Assembly: GCA_016933025.1 (NCBI GenBank)
Contig: JAFGBT010000028.1
Span: forward strand, 1-64,000
Length of the DNA stretch: 64,000 nt
Reading direction: 5' to 3'
Source: Spirochaetota bacterium
Lineage (GTDB): Bacteria > Spirochaetota > UBA4802 > UBA5550
Shown here: in pieces, positions 35,958 to 45,960 of the stretch
Layout of the letters: each line of letters opens with the position of its first letter
Position numbering within the stretch: position 1 is the stretch's first letter
Notes under the pieces: generated by a model
Databases searched by the model: none
What the model saw: only the letters and a program-made list of their open reading frames with translations
What the model was told of the DNA's origin: nothing
Position numbers and translations under genes: made by a program

Positions 35958-36163
35958 AACATGACTCCCTCAATCGAACCACTATACATTCAGAGCAGTC
36001 TCCTCATAATGTCAAGAAAATACTGAAAAGCGGGTATCCTTTATGTGGAAGCTCCGGGCCCGCCGGTCTGACGCCATGGCTGATTAATGTACCGGAGCAG
36101 CCCCGTTGCTGGACCGTTCGTTATATTCTTGACAACCGGCCGCGATACCGTTTATCTGCCGCC

Positions 36164-36958
36164 ATGGAACAAAACAGGTTGCTCTGGAACGCCGGGCTGT
36201 ACCAGGACTCATCCAGCCTGCAATTTCAGCTCGGGCTTCTCGCGATTAAAAAGCTCAATCCCTGCGACGGGGAACGGATACTCGATATCGGATGCGGGAA
36301 CGGCCTCCTGACAATCGAGCTGGCAAAATCAATTCCGACCGGAGAGGTGACCGGCGTTGAGGCTTCTGCAGAAATGCACGCGAAGGCGGCAGAAAACGCC
36401 TCCCGCCACGGCGTCAACAATCTACGCCTGCTCAACATGGACGCCATTGGAATATCGTTTCAGAATGAATTTGACGCCGTATTTTCGAATTCCGCAATCC
36501 ACTGGATAAGAGAGCTCGAGAAGATGTACGGGCTGATCTTCTCCTCGCTCGCCGGCGACGGAAGAATCATGATACAGACCGGGATCAAGGAGATGAACAG
36601 GCTTGTTGAAACCGTAATCGTCATTCTCCAGACGGATCGATACCGGCCCTACCTGGCCGGGATGTCTCTGCCCTGGCGTTATCTGACGCGCGGGGAGACC
36701 ATCGAGATCCTCGAAAAAAGCGGGTTTTCCGAAATCGAAGTGGAAGAAAGGAGGGACCGGTATGATTTCAGCTCTATCACGGAACTGACCGGCTACCTCA
36801 AGTCCGCGGCCATGGTCCCGTTTCTTTCGCTTATCCCTCCCGAACTTGCCGGGGAGTTCAGCGATTTTTTCGTCCGCACCTACCTCGAAAAGAACAGCAA
36901 CGTCCTGGAGTTTACGTCGACACGCGCGTTTATATCCGCCCGCAAGCCGCGGGATTGA
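36164..36958 (+). CDS. Class I SAM-dependent methyltransferase
   Basis: 264 residues. Motif I ILDIGCGNGLLTIELA (about residues 42-57), acidic VTGVEAS at strand 2, and NMDAIGI and DAVFSNSAIHWI fit the trans-aconitate methyltransferase/UbiE-like type. It starts MEQNRLLWNAGLYQ, a shape common to biotin-type (BioC) and related methyltransferases, but the substrate is not evident. It is convergent with the GDPD-like gene 15 bases away. Confidence 0.9.
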   Translation: MEQNRLLWNAGLYQDSSSLQFQLGLLAIKKLNPCDGERILDIGCGNGLLTIELAKSIPTGEVTGVEASAEMHAKAAENASRHGVNNLRLLNMDAIGISFQNEFDAVFSNSAIHWIRELEKMYGLIFSSLAGDGRIMIQTGIKEMNRLVETVIVILQTDRYRPYLAGMSLPWRYLTRGETIEILEKSGFSEIEVEERRDRYDFSSITELTGYLKSAAMVPFLSLIPPELAGEFSDFFVRTYLEKNSNVLEFTSTRAFISARKPRD

Positions 36959-36973
36959 TTCGCCGTCACGCAC

Positions 36974-37750
36974 TCATGCCATGGCGCTGCGAATCGACTC
37001 AATATCGTTTGTTATAAAACCGTCAGCTCCGGCCGCCCTGAACGCCCGGGCTTCCGCCGGTGTATCAACATTCATAACATAGACCCGTATACCCTTCCCC
37101 CTGACCTCATGTATGAGGGCATCATTCGCGATATAGGATGTTCCCATCCTCACCGGTATGATAAGTGCGTCTGCGGCGAACTGCTTTTTGAAATAGAGCA
37201 GGCCCGACCTGAACAGAGCATAGACCCCTATCATTCCGGCGGTCGACATCGCTATCGCCGCGTCAGGCAGCGCGGAGATAATTTTTGCAATATTGAACCC
37301 GCTCCTGGCTGAAGCGAGGACTCTCCCCTCCGCGCCGGCCCGTTCGATCACGCCGGCGGCTTCCTCCATCAATCCGGCGCTCTTCTCTAAGAAAAAGAGG
37401 TTGAACCGCTGTTCGGGGAAGGCCCGAAGCGACTCTTCCAACTCGGGGAATAGCTCTCCCTTTTCACCGGCCCCACTCCCGACTGTCATTGCTCTCCGGC
37501 ATATATCGCGAAGCTCCCGGATGCCGAACGATCCGATTCCCGATTTCCTGATCGTGTCTATCGAAAAAACCTCGTCAGAATAACAGACGATCCTGCCGTC
37601 ACGGGTCAATGATACATTTGTCCGGATGACATCGCTCCCCTGATCGATTGACCTCCCGAAATTGGGGATTGTATCATGGGGCAATCCGGGGGTTCCGCCC
37701 CCGGTGGAAAAAATCAGTGGTTCATGTTCAAAAAATTTTTTCATTCTCAT
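36974..37750 (-). CDS. Glycerophosphodiesterase-fold protein with missing active-site residues
   Basis: 258 residues of the GDPD family TIM barrel (IDQGSDVIRTNVSLTRDGRIV near the start, VYVMNVDTPAEARAFRAAG and ADGFITNDIE at the end). The catalytic and metal positions are lost: HRG is STGG, the ENT motif reads HDT, ExD is RTN, and the second His (HD) is YSD. It should not hydrolyse glycerophosphodiesters. The frame is intact, so a binding or regulatory role is possible. Preceded by 297 AT-rich bases. Confidence 0.85.
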   Translation of the reverse strand: MRMKKFFEHEPLIFSTGGGTPGLPHDTIPNFGRSIDQGSDVIRTNVSLTRDGRIVCYSDEVFSIDTIRKSGIGSFGIRELRDICRRAMTVGSGAGEKGELFPELEESLRAFPEQRFNLFFLEKSAGLMEEAAGVIERAGAEGRVLASARSGFNIAKIISALPDAAIAMSTAGMIGVYALFRSGLLYFKKQFAADALIIPVRMGTSYIANDALIHEVRGKGIRVYVMNVDTPAEARAFRAAGADGFITNDIESIRSAMA

Positions 37751-38047
37751 ACCGGGGTTTCATGATTATGCTTTCAGATCCGGAGATATCACCATCATCT
37801 TTATAAGTGCCAGGATAAAGTCAATTTTCTTTTCATGAACGATTAATTCATATTATACTTATTTATTTTATTGTTTATAAAAATTCAAATTCTATAATTA
37901 TATTCCAATTATGTACAGTAATTTAAACGACCTGAGCATACCCCCTGTTTAAAGGTTCCATCAAGGCAAAAATCATGTTGACAAAATATGCCTCTTGCAA
38001 GCGTTATTAATGCACAATCACAAACAGGAAGGTGATTTCTTATCGGA

Positions 38048-38884
38048 ATGACATCAGATAACTCTATTCCCGACAGCGGCCCCAAAAAAAAGACAAAAAT
38101 TATCAACCGGCTCATTAAATCGTTTAAAAAAAACAATAAAGATATTCTCGAATCATGCGATTACGAGAATCTTGACATGGCACGCCAGGATATGATCCGG
38201 GGAATCATCAATCTTCCGGTCCTGAACGCCAGAGACGTCATGATTCCCCGCGTGGACGTTTTCGCCGTTGATTCAGAAACCGAGCTAAAGCCCCTGGTCA
38301 AGACTATGTGCAAGGCCGGCCATTCGCGGGTGCCTGTGTACCGGGAAACAATCGACAACATCATCGGGATCCTCTATGTGAAGGACCTGGTCAGGCTACT
38401 CATTGAGCCTTCGAAGAAAAAGTTCCAGCTCAAAAAAATCATCCACGAACCGTATTTTGTCCCGGAGACCATGACCCTCGACGAGCTGCTCCCGCAGTTC
38501 AAGCATCGCAAGCTCCACATCGCCGTGGTCGTCGACGAATACGGAGGCTTCAGCGGCATCGTGACCCTGGAGGATATCCTCGAGGAGATCGTCGGCGACA
38601 TCAATGACGAGTACGACAGTCCCGAGCTTCCCGACATAGAGAAAATCGGGAAAAACGTGTATGATGTCGATTCACGGGTGTCAATTGCCGAATTCAATGA
38701 AAAGCTGGGGCGATCACTTGCCCAGGAAAACTTCGATACCATCGGGGGATACGTATTTGACCTCTTCGGCAAAATCCCGGAAAAGGGGGAATCGATAAAA
38801 GACGGCAACGTGCAGTTCACCATAAAGGAAATCAGCGGAACGATCATCAACCGTATTACCGTTACCATCACAAAGCAAACCTGA
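38048..38884 (+). CDS. CBS-domain CorC/TlyC family protein
   Basis: 278 residues: two CBS domains (about 55-190; [57 protein letters not shown]) then a CorC/HlyC domain. There is no N-terminal DUF21 membrane part, so it is the soluble TlyC/CorC form. It is linked in other bacteria to ion handling or once called haemolysin. Followed by recO after 6 bases. Confidence 0.93.
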   Translation: MTSDNSIPDSGPKKKTKIINRLIKSFKKNNKDILESCDYENLDMARQDMIRGIINLPVLNARDVMIPRVDVFAVDSETELKPLVKTMCKAGHSRVPVYRETIDNIIGILYVKDLVRLLIEPSKKKFQLKKIIHEPYFVPETMTLDELLPQFKHRKLHIAVVVDEYGGFSGIVTLEDILEEIVGDINDEYDSPELPDIEKIGKNVYDVDSRVSIAEFNEKLGRSLAQENFDTIGGYVFDLFGKIPEKGESIKDGNVQFTIKEISGTIINRITVTITKQT

Positions 38885-38890
38885 CGGATT

Positions 38891-39658
38891 ATGGAAATCC
38901 ACAAAACGACCGGCATTGCCCTCTCTTCGATCGCTTCGGGCGAAGCAGACATCATATGCAACTATTTCACCCGGGACTCCGGCAAACGTAAGTTCGTATT
39001 CAAGGGGCTGAAAAAGAGTAAAAAGCGCTCGCTGGCTGCGACGGAGCCCGGAGCTGTTGCAAACCTGGTTTACTACCACCGAGAAGACCGCGACATCTTC
39101 ATCGTGAACGACAGCAGCGTGGAGAAATACTTTCCCTCCATAACCGCCAATCTCCAGAAGATTTTCCATCTCTATTTCATACTGGAATGTGTGGAGAAAA
39201 CATCCGGCTATGACATGGCCGACGAATCGATTTTCATACTGCTCCTTTCGGGCATCGAAGTCCTCTCGAAGACCGATTACCCGGCGCACCTTTCGTCATT
39301 CTTCACGCTGCGCCTCCTCAATCACCACGGCATACTCCCGGACATCCAGGCATGTAAAATATGCGGGAAAAGGCAGTTCGGCAGCTTCACAATGGATGTT
39401 CTTGACCTGAGGCCGGTGTGCGGCTCCTGCCTGGGCGAAAATCCTTCTGGTCCGTGGCAGCGAAGCGCCATGCTGCCGGGAAGCATACGGGGCTACCTTA
39501 CCGCCTGCACGACGCAGAAATTCAGCGCGCTGGATCCGGGCCGCTATCCGGAAAACGACATTCTGGACCTCGTATTCAACCTGTCGATGTTCATTGAAAA
39601 TTATTTCCACACTGATCTGAAGTCGAAATCCTTCATCCTGTCAAACCGGTACCGGTAG
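38891..39658 (+). CDS. recO: DNA repair protein RecO
   Basis: Binds SSB and RecR to load RecA. 255 residues: N-terminal OB fold ([29 protein letters not shown]) and a helical region with the zinc motif CKICG...CGSC. Normal length. Cotranscribed with the CBS-domain gene and convergent with the sugar kinase. Confidence 0.93.
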   Translation: MEIHKTTGIALSSIASGEADIICNYFTRDSGKRKFVFKGLKKSKKRSLAATEPGAVANLVYYHREDRDIFIVNDSSVEKYFPSITANLQKIFHLYFILECVEKTSGYDMADESIFILLLSGIEVLSKTDYPAHLSSFFTLRLLNHHGILPDIQACKICGKRQFGSFTMDVLDLRPVCGSCLGENPSGPWQRSAMLPGSIRGYLTACTTQKFSALDPGRYPENDILDLVFNLSMFIENYFHTDLKSKSFILSNRYR

Positions 39659-39661
39659 CCG

Positions 39662-41248
39662 TCAGCCCCTGTTGAGGCGGCCGAATATCCCCCTGTTCTT
39701 CCTGTACAGGTTGACGAATTCTCCGTACAGTTCGTTATATACCGCGCCGCGGACCCCGTCCGGATAAAACACCGAATCATACTCCACGAGGTCTGGTATG
39801 TTCTCAAAGGATATGTTCCCCGCTCCCACTGAGGCTATAAACGCCGCGCCCCGCGCGTTCGCCTGGACCGGGTTTTTCACACGCCGGATTTCGCGCCCGA
39901 GAACGTCAGCTAATATGCCGCACCACGCGCGGGACCGGGCCCCGCCACCGATGATATTGAGGGGGGCCATCCTTTTTCCGGCGAAACGCTCCACGTAACG
40001 GAGGCTCCAGCGCGTGTTGTAGGCGACTCCCTCCAGCACAGCCCGAACTATCTGGTCTGTGTTCGACGTCATTGAAATGTTGAACAGGATGCCCCTGAGC
40101 GTGGTGCTGTCCACCGGACTTCGCTCGCCGTTGAGCCAGGGGGCGAATATCATTCTGTTGCTCCCGGGCGGGACGCCGGCCACCGTTTCATCCAGGCGCG
40201 CGTACGGGTCCTTCGGCCGTTTGGCCGTGTAAAAATGGCTTCTGTGAAAAATGATATTGTTCAGAAGAAAATCGAGCGCGCCACCGGCTATGTCCTGCTC
40301 GTTTATGCACTGGTAGCGTCCCGGTATGGCCGAGGGAAGTGAAGCGATGCTGTGGAACATGTCCGTCTTCTTGAATGGGACGATGCATTCCACCCATGAT
40401 GATGTCCCGATATAAAGATGTCCCTCATAATCGCGCACCGCGCCGGAACCGACAAGCGCTGACTGGTGATCCGGGGACCCGCCGAATACCCGGACTCCCG
40501 CGGACAGGCCGAGCTCCTTCGCCACGGACGGCCGGAGTGTTCCGATAACGTCGACAGATCTCACCAGAGGCGGAAGCTTTTCCCGGTCGATGCCGAGCTC
40601 CCTGATGAGCGCGTCTGAATACCGTATATCGTTTATCTTCCTGTTGTCGGTCACCCAGAAGAGCGTTATCGAATCGTGGGTGGCGGCAAACTCTCCGGTA
40701 AGCCTGAGGTTGAAGTAGTCCTTGCTCCCGAGAAACTTATGTGTCCTCTCGTAAATGTCAGGATACTCGCGCTCGGTCAGGATCACATGGGCGATATCGT
40801 CCTTACCGGAAAGGGATGGTCCGCCGCCGGTGGTCCGTATCCACCTCAACACCTTGCCGAGACCGTACCCCTGCACGTTCGGAAATCCACCCGCCAGTTC
40901 CCGGATATACCGGGCGCCGCGCGCATCCATCCAGGTAAGGGAATTCATCAATGGCGTACCGTCCCGGCCCACGGCCACCGTGCTGGAAAAGGTGCTGGAA
41001 ACACAGACCGATTCCACGCGCGGAACAAGATCCGGATTGCGCTTCAGCAGGCGCTTCGCGCTTTTCAGGAAGGCGTTCCACCAGTCGGCCGGGTCCTGCT
41101 CCGCACCCCCGCCGGGAAGGAAGCTGATTGGCGTACCCTCACTGTCGAAGTCAACCACGGAGCCGTGGATGGTGACCAGCGCTACCTTGCACCCCGATGT
41201 GCCGTGATCGAGGGCGAGAACATATTTTTCCTTTTTACCTGCCGCCAT
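39662..41248 (-). CDS. FGGY-family carbohydrate kinase (xylulokinase-like)
   Basis: 528 residues. Seen: N-terminal phosphate motif LALDHGTSGCKVALV, SLTWMDARG, GGSPDHQSALVGSGAV (family DQ region) and the adenosine-site GGGARSRAWCGILADVLGREI. It phosphorylates a sugar or polyol such as xylulose; which one is not clear. It lies 6 bases after the saccharopine-dehydrogenase-like gene, an unusual pair, under possible TetR control. Confidence 0.9.
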   Translation of the reverse strand: MAAGKKEKYVLALDHGTSGCKVALVTIHGSVVDFDSEGTPISFLPGGGAEQDPADWWNAFLKSAKRLLKRNPDLVPRVESVCVSSTFSSTVAVGRDGTPLMNSLTWMDARGARYIRELAGGFPNVQGYGLGKVLRWIRTTGGGPSLSGKDDIAHVILTEREYPDIYERTHKFLGSKDYFNLRLTGEFAATHDSITLFWVTDNRKINDIRYSDALIRELGIDREKLPPLVRSVDVIGTLRPSVAKELGLSAGVRVFGGSPDHQSALVGSGAVRDYEGHLYIGTSSWVECIVPFKKTDMFHSIASLPSAIPGRYQCINEQDIAGGALDFLLNNIIFHRSHFYTAKRPKDPYARLDETVAGVPPGSNRMIFAPWLNGERSPVDSTTLRGILFNISMTSNTDQIVRAVLEGVAYNTRWSLRYVERFAGKRMAPLNIIGGGARSRAWCGILADVLGREIRRVKNPVQANARGAAFIASVGAGNISFENIPDLVEYDSVFYPDGVRGAVYNELYGEFVNLYRKNRGIFGRLNRG

Positions 41249-41254
41249 ATTACT

Positions 41255-42478
41255 CTAAAGATTCATCTTTGATACTTTTCCGTCCTTGTCGACGCTTTCG
41301 ATGATGAATCCGCCGAATGATTCGCCCCCTTCCTTGTCCTTGTCGAGATGCATTACCTCCGGCATCAAGGCAAGCACATCTTTCGGTACGACGCAGGCCT
41401 CCGGCGGCATGACCCCGTTCCCTTCGACTTTACCGCGGTGCATCAGAATGGCTCCCATGGCTGCCGGGATACCGGTGCCCTCGCCCAGGGCCTGGCTGCG
41501 GGAGGCCATGTGGAACCGGTACTCCCGATATTCGCCGTTTTTCTTCCCTTTCGCCACGACCGAGCAGCACCCGCGCTGCGACCCGAAGTTCAGTTTCCGC
41601 AATATGCGCTCCCGCTCCAGTAAAATATAGGCGACAGCGAAATCATAGGGCACGACCGGCTTCCCCTTCACCATGACCGGCTCTCTGCTGTTGAATCCTA
41701 GACCGCACAGGTCCCTTGTCAGTTCGTAGTACTCGTTCGGGATGACCGATCCCTTGTTCGTCACGCGCTTCGTCTGTATATATTTCGGTATGGTCACCTG
41801 CTCGGGGTGGGGATACGGATAGAGCGGCACGCTCCCGAGTATCGGGAACTCGAAGGTCTCGCGGAGAGCGATGCCGTCCTCCTCAAAGTACTTCACGTAT
41901 TTCAACTCTCCGTCGAGAAACATCGGGATGTCTATTGACATGCAGTGGAATCGGTGCGCAATAACGCCCTCCCCCTCTACCTTCTCGCCTCCGTGGGCGT
42001 GGAAGATATCGATCGAATCGGTTTCATCGAGGAGCTCGGTCGCCGCCATCTTCGCAATGATATTGGTCACGCCGGGTGAGTTCCCCATGCCTATCAGGGC
42101 GGTCACTCCGGCAGACTTTGCCGACTCGTCCAGTCCGAAAATTTCCTCGGTAACGTCTACATCATCGCATACGTCCACGTACTGTATTCCCGCTTCGATC
42201 ACAGCGCCGAGTATCTGCTTTACCGTGCTGTAAAACGGTCCGACGCAATTAAGAACGACATCGCTGCCCTCTATCGCCTTGTGTATCGATTTTTTATCAC
42301 CCGCATTAAATTTCTTCACCGAAACCTTCGTGGACCCAATTTTTGCCCTCACATCTTTTGCTCTTTCTGTATTATAATCACCGATAACCACCTCTGTAAA
42401 TTCGTTATGGCCGGCAAGTGTCTTTACTGCAACTGATCCTACCGCTCCTGCACCGCCCAGGACAATAACTTTCGCCAT
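41255..42478 (-). CDS. Saccharopine dehydrogenase-like NAD(P) protein
   Basis: 407 residues. Rossmann start VIVLGGAGAVGSVAVKTLA, then VVIGDYNTERAKD, VLNCVGPFYSTV and YVDVCDDVDVTE, typical of the saccharopine dehydrogenase-like family (which includes carboxynorspermidine and other reductases). It is not a clear LYS1/LYS9. ATG 42478. It shares a unit with the sugar kinase. A perfect palindrome lies just upstream at 42499-42512. Confidence 0.87.
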   Translation of the reverse strand: MAKVIVLGGAGAVGSVAVKTLAGHNEFTEVVIGDYNTERAKDVRAKIGSTKVSVKKFNAGDKKSIHKAIEGSDVVLNCVGPFYSTVKQILGAVIEAGIQYVDVCDDVDVTEEIFGLDESAKSAGVTALIGMGNSPGVTNIIAKMAATELLDETDSIDIFHAHGGEKVEGEGVIAHRFHCMSIDIPMFLDGELKYVKYFEEDGIALRETFEFPILGSVPLYPYPHPEQVTIPKYIQTKRVTNKGSVIPNEYYELTRDLCGLGFNSREPVMVKGKPVVPYDFAVAYILLERERILRKLNFGSQRGCCSVVAKGKKNGEYREYRFHMASRSQALGEGTGIPAAMGAILMHRGKVEGNGVMPPEACVVPKDVLALMPEVMHLDKDKEGGESFGGFIIESVDKDGKVSKMNL

Positions 42479-42498
42479 ATGGTACCATCCTTATAATA

Positions 42499-42527
42499 TT
42501 AACATATGTTAAATATAACATTAGTTA
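42499..42527 (-). promoter_or_regulatory. Candidate TetR operator upstream of saccharopine-dehydrogenase-like gene
   Basis: Perfect 14-bp palindrome TTAACATATGTTAA at 42499-42512, with a second, imperfect copy (TAACATTAGTTA) about 5 bases further upstream. It lies between the TetR gene and the enzyme genes. Both arrays are TAAC/GTTA half-sites, as expected for a TetR dimer pair. Confidence 0.55.
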
Positions 42528-42715
42528 ACAATAAAATCAATTATTTATATAATTTAATATTTGAATTACGAAATTTTTTCAATTAATTTAAGTTGAAAAG
42601 CTGAATTATGCCCATTTAACCGAAGTAAAATTAATAACAAATTATCCGAAGCAAAACAGTTAATTTCGATCACTTATAAGCAAACCTATCGAAAAATGGA
42701 AACAATTCGCCGTAA

Positions 42716-43351
42716 TCAATTCATCATATACTCGAGGATGTCGTCAACGATCGCTTCATAGGTATCTGCCGGCTTTTTAATCACGTAGTCAACCATCCGG
42801 CCATGATAGAGCGATATCATTCCATGAAGCATGCTCCAGACTTCAATCATTCTCCGCTCCACTTCCCCCGCCCTGTCCCTTTTGACGTTCGTGATGACCT
42901 TCGCCACGGTTTGCACAGACAACTCGATGATTTTCCGCGAATAATCCATTTCTACCTTCGCCAACGCCTCCAGCCGGGTGCCGACATAGTCGTTATATTT
43001 CGGCAGGACGGGCGAAAACATTATATCATAGTAGTTGTAATTCCTGATGCCGAAAGAGAGATAGGAGGCGATGAATTTCTTTCCGCGCTCGACAGGGTCA
43101 CGGTGTGCGTCATAGACGGATTTCAGCTCGTCGTACAGCAACTTGAAGCCGTGTATGAGTATGTTAATATAAATTTCATCCTTGTTGGCAAAATAGTTAT
43201 ATAGATTGGTCGCGGACATTCCCATCTTCGATGCTATCTTTCTCATTGTCAACCGACGAAATCCGTCTGAAATGATGATCTCAACGGCCGCCTCTATAAT
43301 GCTGGCTTTTATTTTTTCGATTTTACTGCTGTCACGCGCGGTTTTTGTCAT
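42716..43351 (-). CDS. TetR family transcriptional regulator
   Basis: 211 residues. The N-terminal helix-turn-helix is typical (IIEAAVEIIISDGFRRLTMR, KIASKMGMSATNLYNYFANK). The C-terminal ligand domain is all helical. Overlaps the upstream metallopeptidase gene by 20 bp. The nearest target is the saccharopine-dehydrogenase-like/kinase unit, through the palindromes at 42499-42527. Ligand unknown. Confidence 0.94.
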   Translation of the reverse strand: MTKTARDSSKIEKIKASIIEAAVEIIISDGFRRLTMRKIASKMGMSATNLYNYFANKDEIYINILIHGFKLLYDELKSVYDAHRDPVERGKKFIASYLSFGIRNYNYYDIMFSPVLPKYNDYVGTRLEALAKVEMDYSRKIIELSVQTVAKVITNVKRDRAGEVERRMIEVWSMLHGMISLYHGRMVDYVIKKPADTYEAIVDDILEYMMN

Positions 43352-44162
43352 TTTTTATCCGCCTTCTGCCTTCATGCTTCATCTCGGTGATCTTGCGCTC
43401 TATTGCCGCGAGCTTTTTTGTGAGACTATCGATCGAGCGTTCAATCCTGTCGCGTTCAGAAAGAAGAGTGTCCATGGTGTCGGCCTTATTCTGCCGAGAG
43501 GAGAACTCCGCTTTTACCATGTCCGGCGATTTCCCGTCTGAAAACGCCTCCTCAGCCCTGACGCGCGCGCCTTCGTCGCGTATGGTGGCGACCGTCTTCA
43601 TGTTGTCAAAGCCGATCTCCGGCTTAAGGTCCATGGCATGCAGCTTTATTAAAAGACGCGCCGTTGTCCTGTGCAGGAGGAGCTCGCGGTCGACGTAATC
43701 TTCAAAGCTCGCGTTCAGTTCCTGGCATAGAGCCTGCGCCTGGTTGAGAAGCCCTCCCAGCTCCTTCATAAGATTGCCGTTCGCCGAAAGATAACTACCC
43801 TTTATCTTCCTGGTCAGCTCTGCAAAGCGCCCGTCCTTCCTGAAGATGTTGACGTAGACGCCCTTCTCCTCGGCCGCAAAGAGAAGCCTGTGAAAAATGT
43901 CCCAGAATCGGTTCGTATGCGCTCGGCTCGATACCGGAACCGGGGACCGCTCGTAATGAAGATGATGGGCGAACTCGTGAATGGCCGTGTACATCAGCTG
44001 CGAATCATCGGTAAAGTTCTTGTTATGTATGATTATCTCTTTTCTGTCCGGATAATAGAGGCCGTCGACCTTTTTACTTGTCTTGCCTGAGAATATCACG
44101 CTGAAATCCCCCGCTTTTCCGTCAAGCGCGATGAGCTTTTCCTTCACCTGATCCTGATTCAT
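43332..44162 (-). CDS. HExxH metallopeptidase-like protein with coiled-coil tail
   Basis: 276 residues. HEFAHHLHY (HExxH zinc motif) near residue 62 follows a strand-rich N-terminal part (DGLYYPDRKEIIIHN), as in SprT-like/gluzincin proteins. Residues 220-270 form a coiled coil ending in basic EGRRRIKNDKNRA. No signal peptide. No family recognised. It abuts the phosphate transporter stop and overlaps TetR, suggesting one transcript from 45794 to 42716. Confidence 0.8.
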   Translation of the reverse strand: MNQDQVKEKLIALDGKAGDFSVIFSGKTSKKVDGLYYPDRKEIIIHNKNFTDDSQLMYTAIHEFAHHLHYERSPVPVSSRAHTNRFWDIFHRLLFAAEEKGVYVNIFRKDGRFAELTRKIKGSYLSANGNLMKELGGLLNQAQALCQELNASFEDYVDRELLLHRTTARLLIKLHAMDLKPEIGFDNMKTVATIRDEGARVRAEEAFSDGKSPDMVKAEFSSRQNKADTMDTLLSERDRIERSIDSLTKKLAAIERKITEMKHEGRRRIKNDKNRA

Positions 44163-45794
44163 TTATCCCTCCGGCTGGTGCATGCCGCCCCTGAAATCTT
44201 CCACGCCTTTCTTTTCCGTATGGTAGCCGAGATAATAGAGAGCCCTGAATATACGGTAGGTAACGCGGTCAAGCCATCGAATCGCCTCTATCTGCCGCAT
44301 TGCCGTGTCGGCGTCAATTGTCCCTGAGGCGGTTCGCCCCAGAATCTCCTCCCGTTGTCTCTCCCTGAGCTCCTTCATGTAGTGTGAAGTGCTCTCCATT
44401 TCCTGTAGAGACTCCTTCTTCTTCAGCCCTTCGAGACGCACCAGCACCGGCTCCACGTTTTCGGCAAGGGTCATGGCGAGATGATTCAGGTTCCTGTCGT
44501 TTCGCATGGTGGCCAGTTTCCCGAATTCACGGCTGGCGATTATAAGCTGGTCAACGTGGTCAATGGCGTGCATGACCGAAATCAACCCCTCGCTGTACGT
44601 CGTGGACACGCCCTTGGTCGTCTTTATCCTGCCGAGGAAGCGTCTTGTTTCGATCAGGGCATCGCTTACCTCCCGTATCCTTCCCCGTATCGACGGCATT
44701 ATCCTTTCCGAACCGATCATCTCCCGTACGATATCTATGGACGCGATGGTGATGTCGATGATTGTCCTCCGTACGGTTTCAATCGCGACCGACGGGATGT
44801 TAATAAGCGTATTATCGAGATGCCTTGTGAGGAACGGGCCCCGTTCAGGGATGATCCTCAGAAGAAATTTCGAAAAATACTTTATGAAGGGAAGAATGAT
44901 CACTATCCCAAGCAGGTTAAACGCGCTGTGAAACCCAGCGAGGGTAATAGTACTGTCTTCGACATGGAAGGTAGTTGCGATATATTCCACCATGAAAATA
45001 AAATACGGCAGAATGATGAAGGCGACGATCCCGGTGATCACGTTGAACATGATATGTGCGACCGCTGTTCTTTTAGCGGCCGATGTCGCCCCAAACGCTG
45101 CTATTGCGGCGGTAAGCGTCGTGCCTATGTTCTGGCCAATGACCAGCGCGGCCCCCTGGGTCAGGTCTATCGTGCCGATGTTTAGCGCCGCCATTGTGGT
45201 GGCCACCGCCGCGCTCGACGTCTGCATGATGATGGTCATCGCGATGCCGACCGCGACGAGCAACAGCCTGTTGACAACTCCCGTTCCGGCAAAGCTTTTA
45301 AGGTCTATATAGCCCGACAGGAGTTTCATTCCCTCCTGGAGGACGTCGATGCCGAAAAAAATCAGGCCAAACCCTGCCATGGCGAGTCCGGCAACCGCTA
45401 TCCGGTCCCGCCCGAGCAGCCGCAGCAGCGCCCCGCCCCCGACGATCGGGAGCGCCACCACGCCGAGCTTAAGCTTTATCCCGAGCAGCGACACGATCCA
45501 TCCGGTGCTGGTCGTTCCGAGGTGAGCTCCCAGTATAATGCCGAGCGACTGGTGGAAGGTGATGAGACCGGCGCTGACGAATCCTATAGTTGTAATTATG
45601 GTCGCATGCGATGACTGAAGCATCGCCGTGATGCCCGCACCGGAAAGTATGGAGGATACCGTGCCGCCGGTAAAACGGCTGAGCGCCTTTCTAAGGGTGT
45701 CGCCGGCGAATGACTTGAGTCCCTCGGTCATCAGGATCATCCCAAGGATGAAAAGCCCGATACCACCGAGTACGGATGTCGCCATGATCCACAT
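44163..45794 (-). CDS. Na/Pi cotransporter (NptA-like) with PhoU domain
   Basis: 543 residues. Two repeated motifs for sodium and phosphate, AMLQSSHATIITTIGF and IIMQTSSAAVATTMAAL, lie in eight or so membrane helices (residues 1-310). The C-terminal 200 residues are helical like PhoU. It imports or exports phosphate or a similar anion. ATG 45794; a second Met follows three codons later. First gene of the unit leading to TetR. Confidence 0.93.
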   Translation of the reverse strand: MWIMATSVLGGIGLFILGMILMTEGLKSFAGDTLRKALSRFTGGTVSSILSGAGITAMLQSSHATIITTIGFVSAGLITFHQSLGIILGAHLGTTSTGWIVSLLGIKLKLGVVALPIVGGGALLRLLGRDRIAVAGLAMAGFGLIFFGIDVLQEGMKLLSGYIDLKSFAGTGVVNRLLLVAVGIAMTIIMQTSSAAVATTMAALNIGTIDLTQGAALVIGQNIGTTLTAAIAAFGATSAAKRTAVAHIMFNVITGIVAFIILPYFIFMVEYIATTFHVEDSTITLAGFHSAFNLLGIVIILPFIKYFSKFLLRIIPERGPFLTRHLDNTLINIPSVAIETVRRTIIDITIASIDIVREMIGSERIMPSIRGRIREVSDALIETRRFLGRIKTTKGVSTTYSEGLISVMHAIDHVDQLIIASREFGKLATMRNDRNLNHLAMTLAENVEPVLVRLEGLKKKESLQEMESTSHYMKELRERQREEILGRTASGTIDADTAMRQIEAIRWLDRVTYRIFRALYYLGYHTEKKGVEDFRGGMHQPEG

Positions 45795-45960
45795 GCGGAA
45801 AATATTTTATGAATAAGTCAAATATGCAAGCCTTTTCTTTAAGGAACGGCGCATCCGGCCCAATAAACATTAATTTTTAGTCTACCAAAAAATACTTGAT
45901 TTCAAGATTTTATTGTTGATCCTGTCGATACCGGTGAGATTCTTCCGGTACGAGGCCGCC

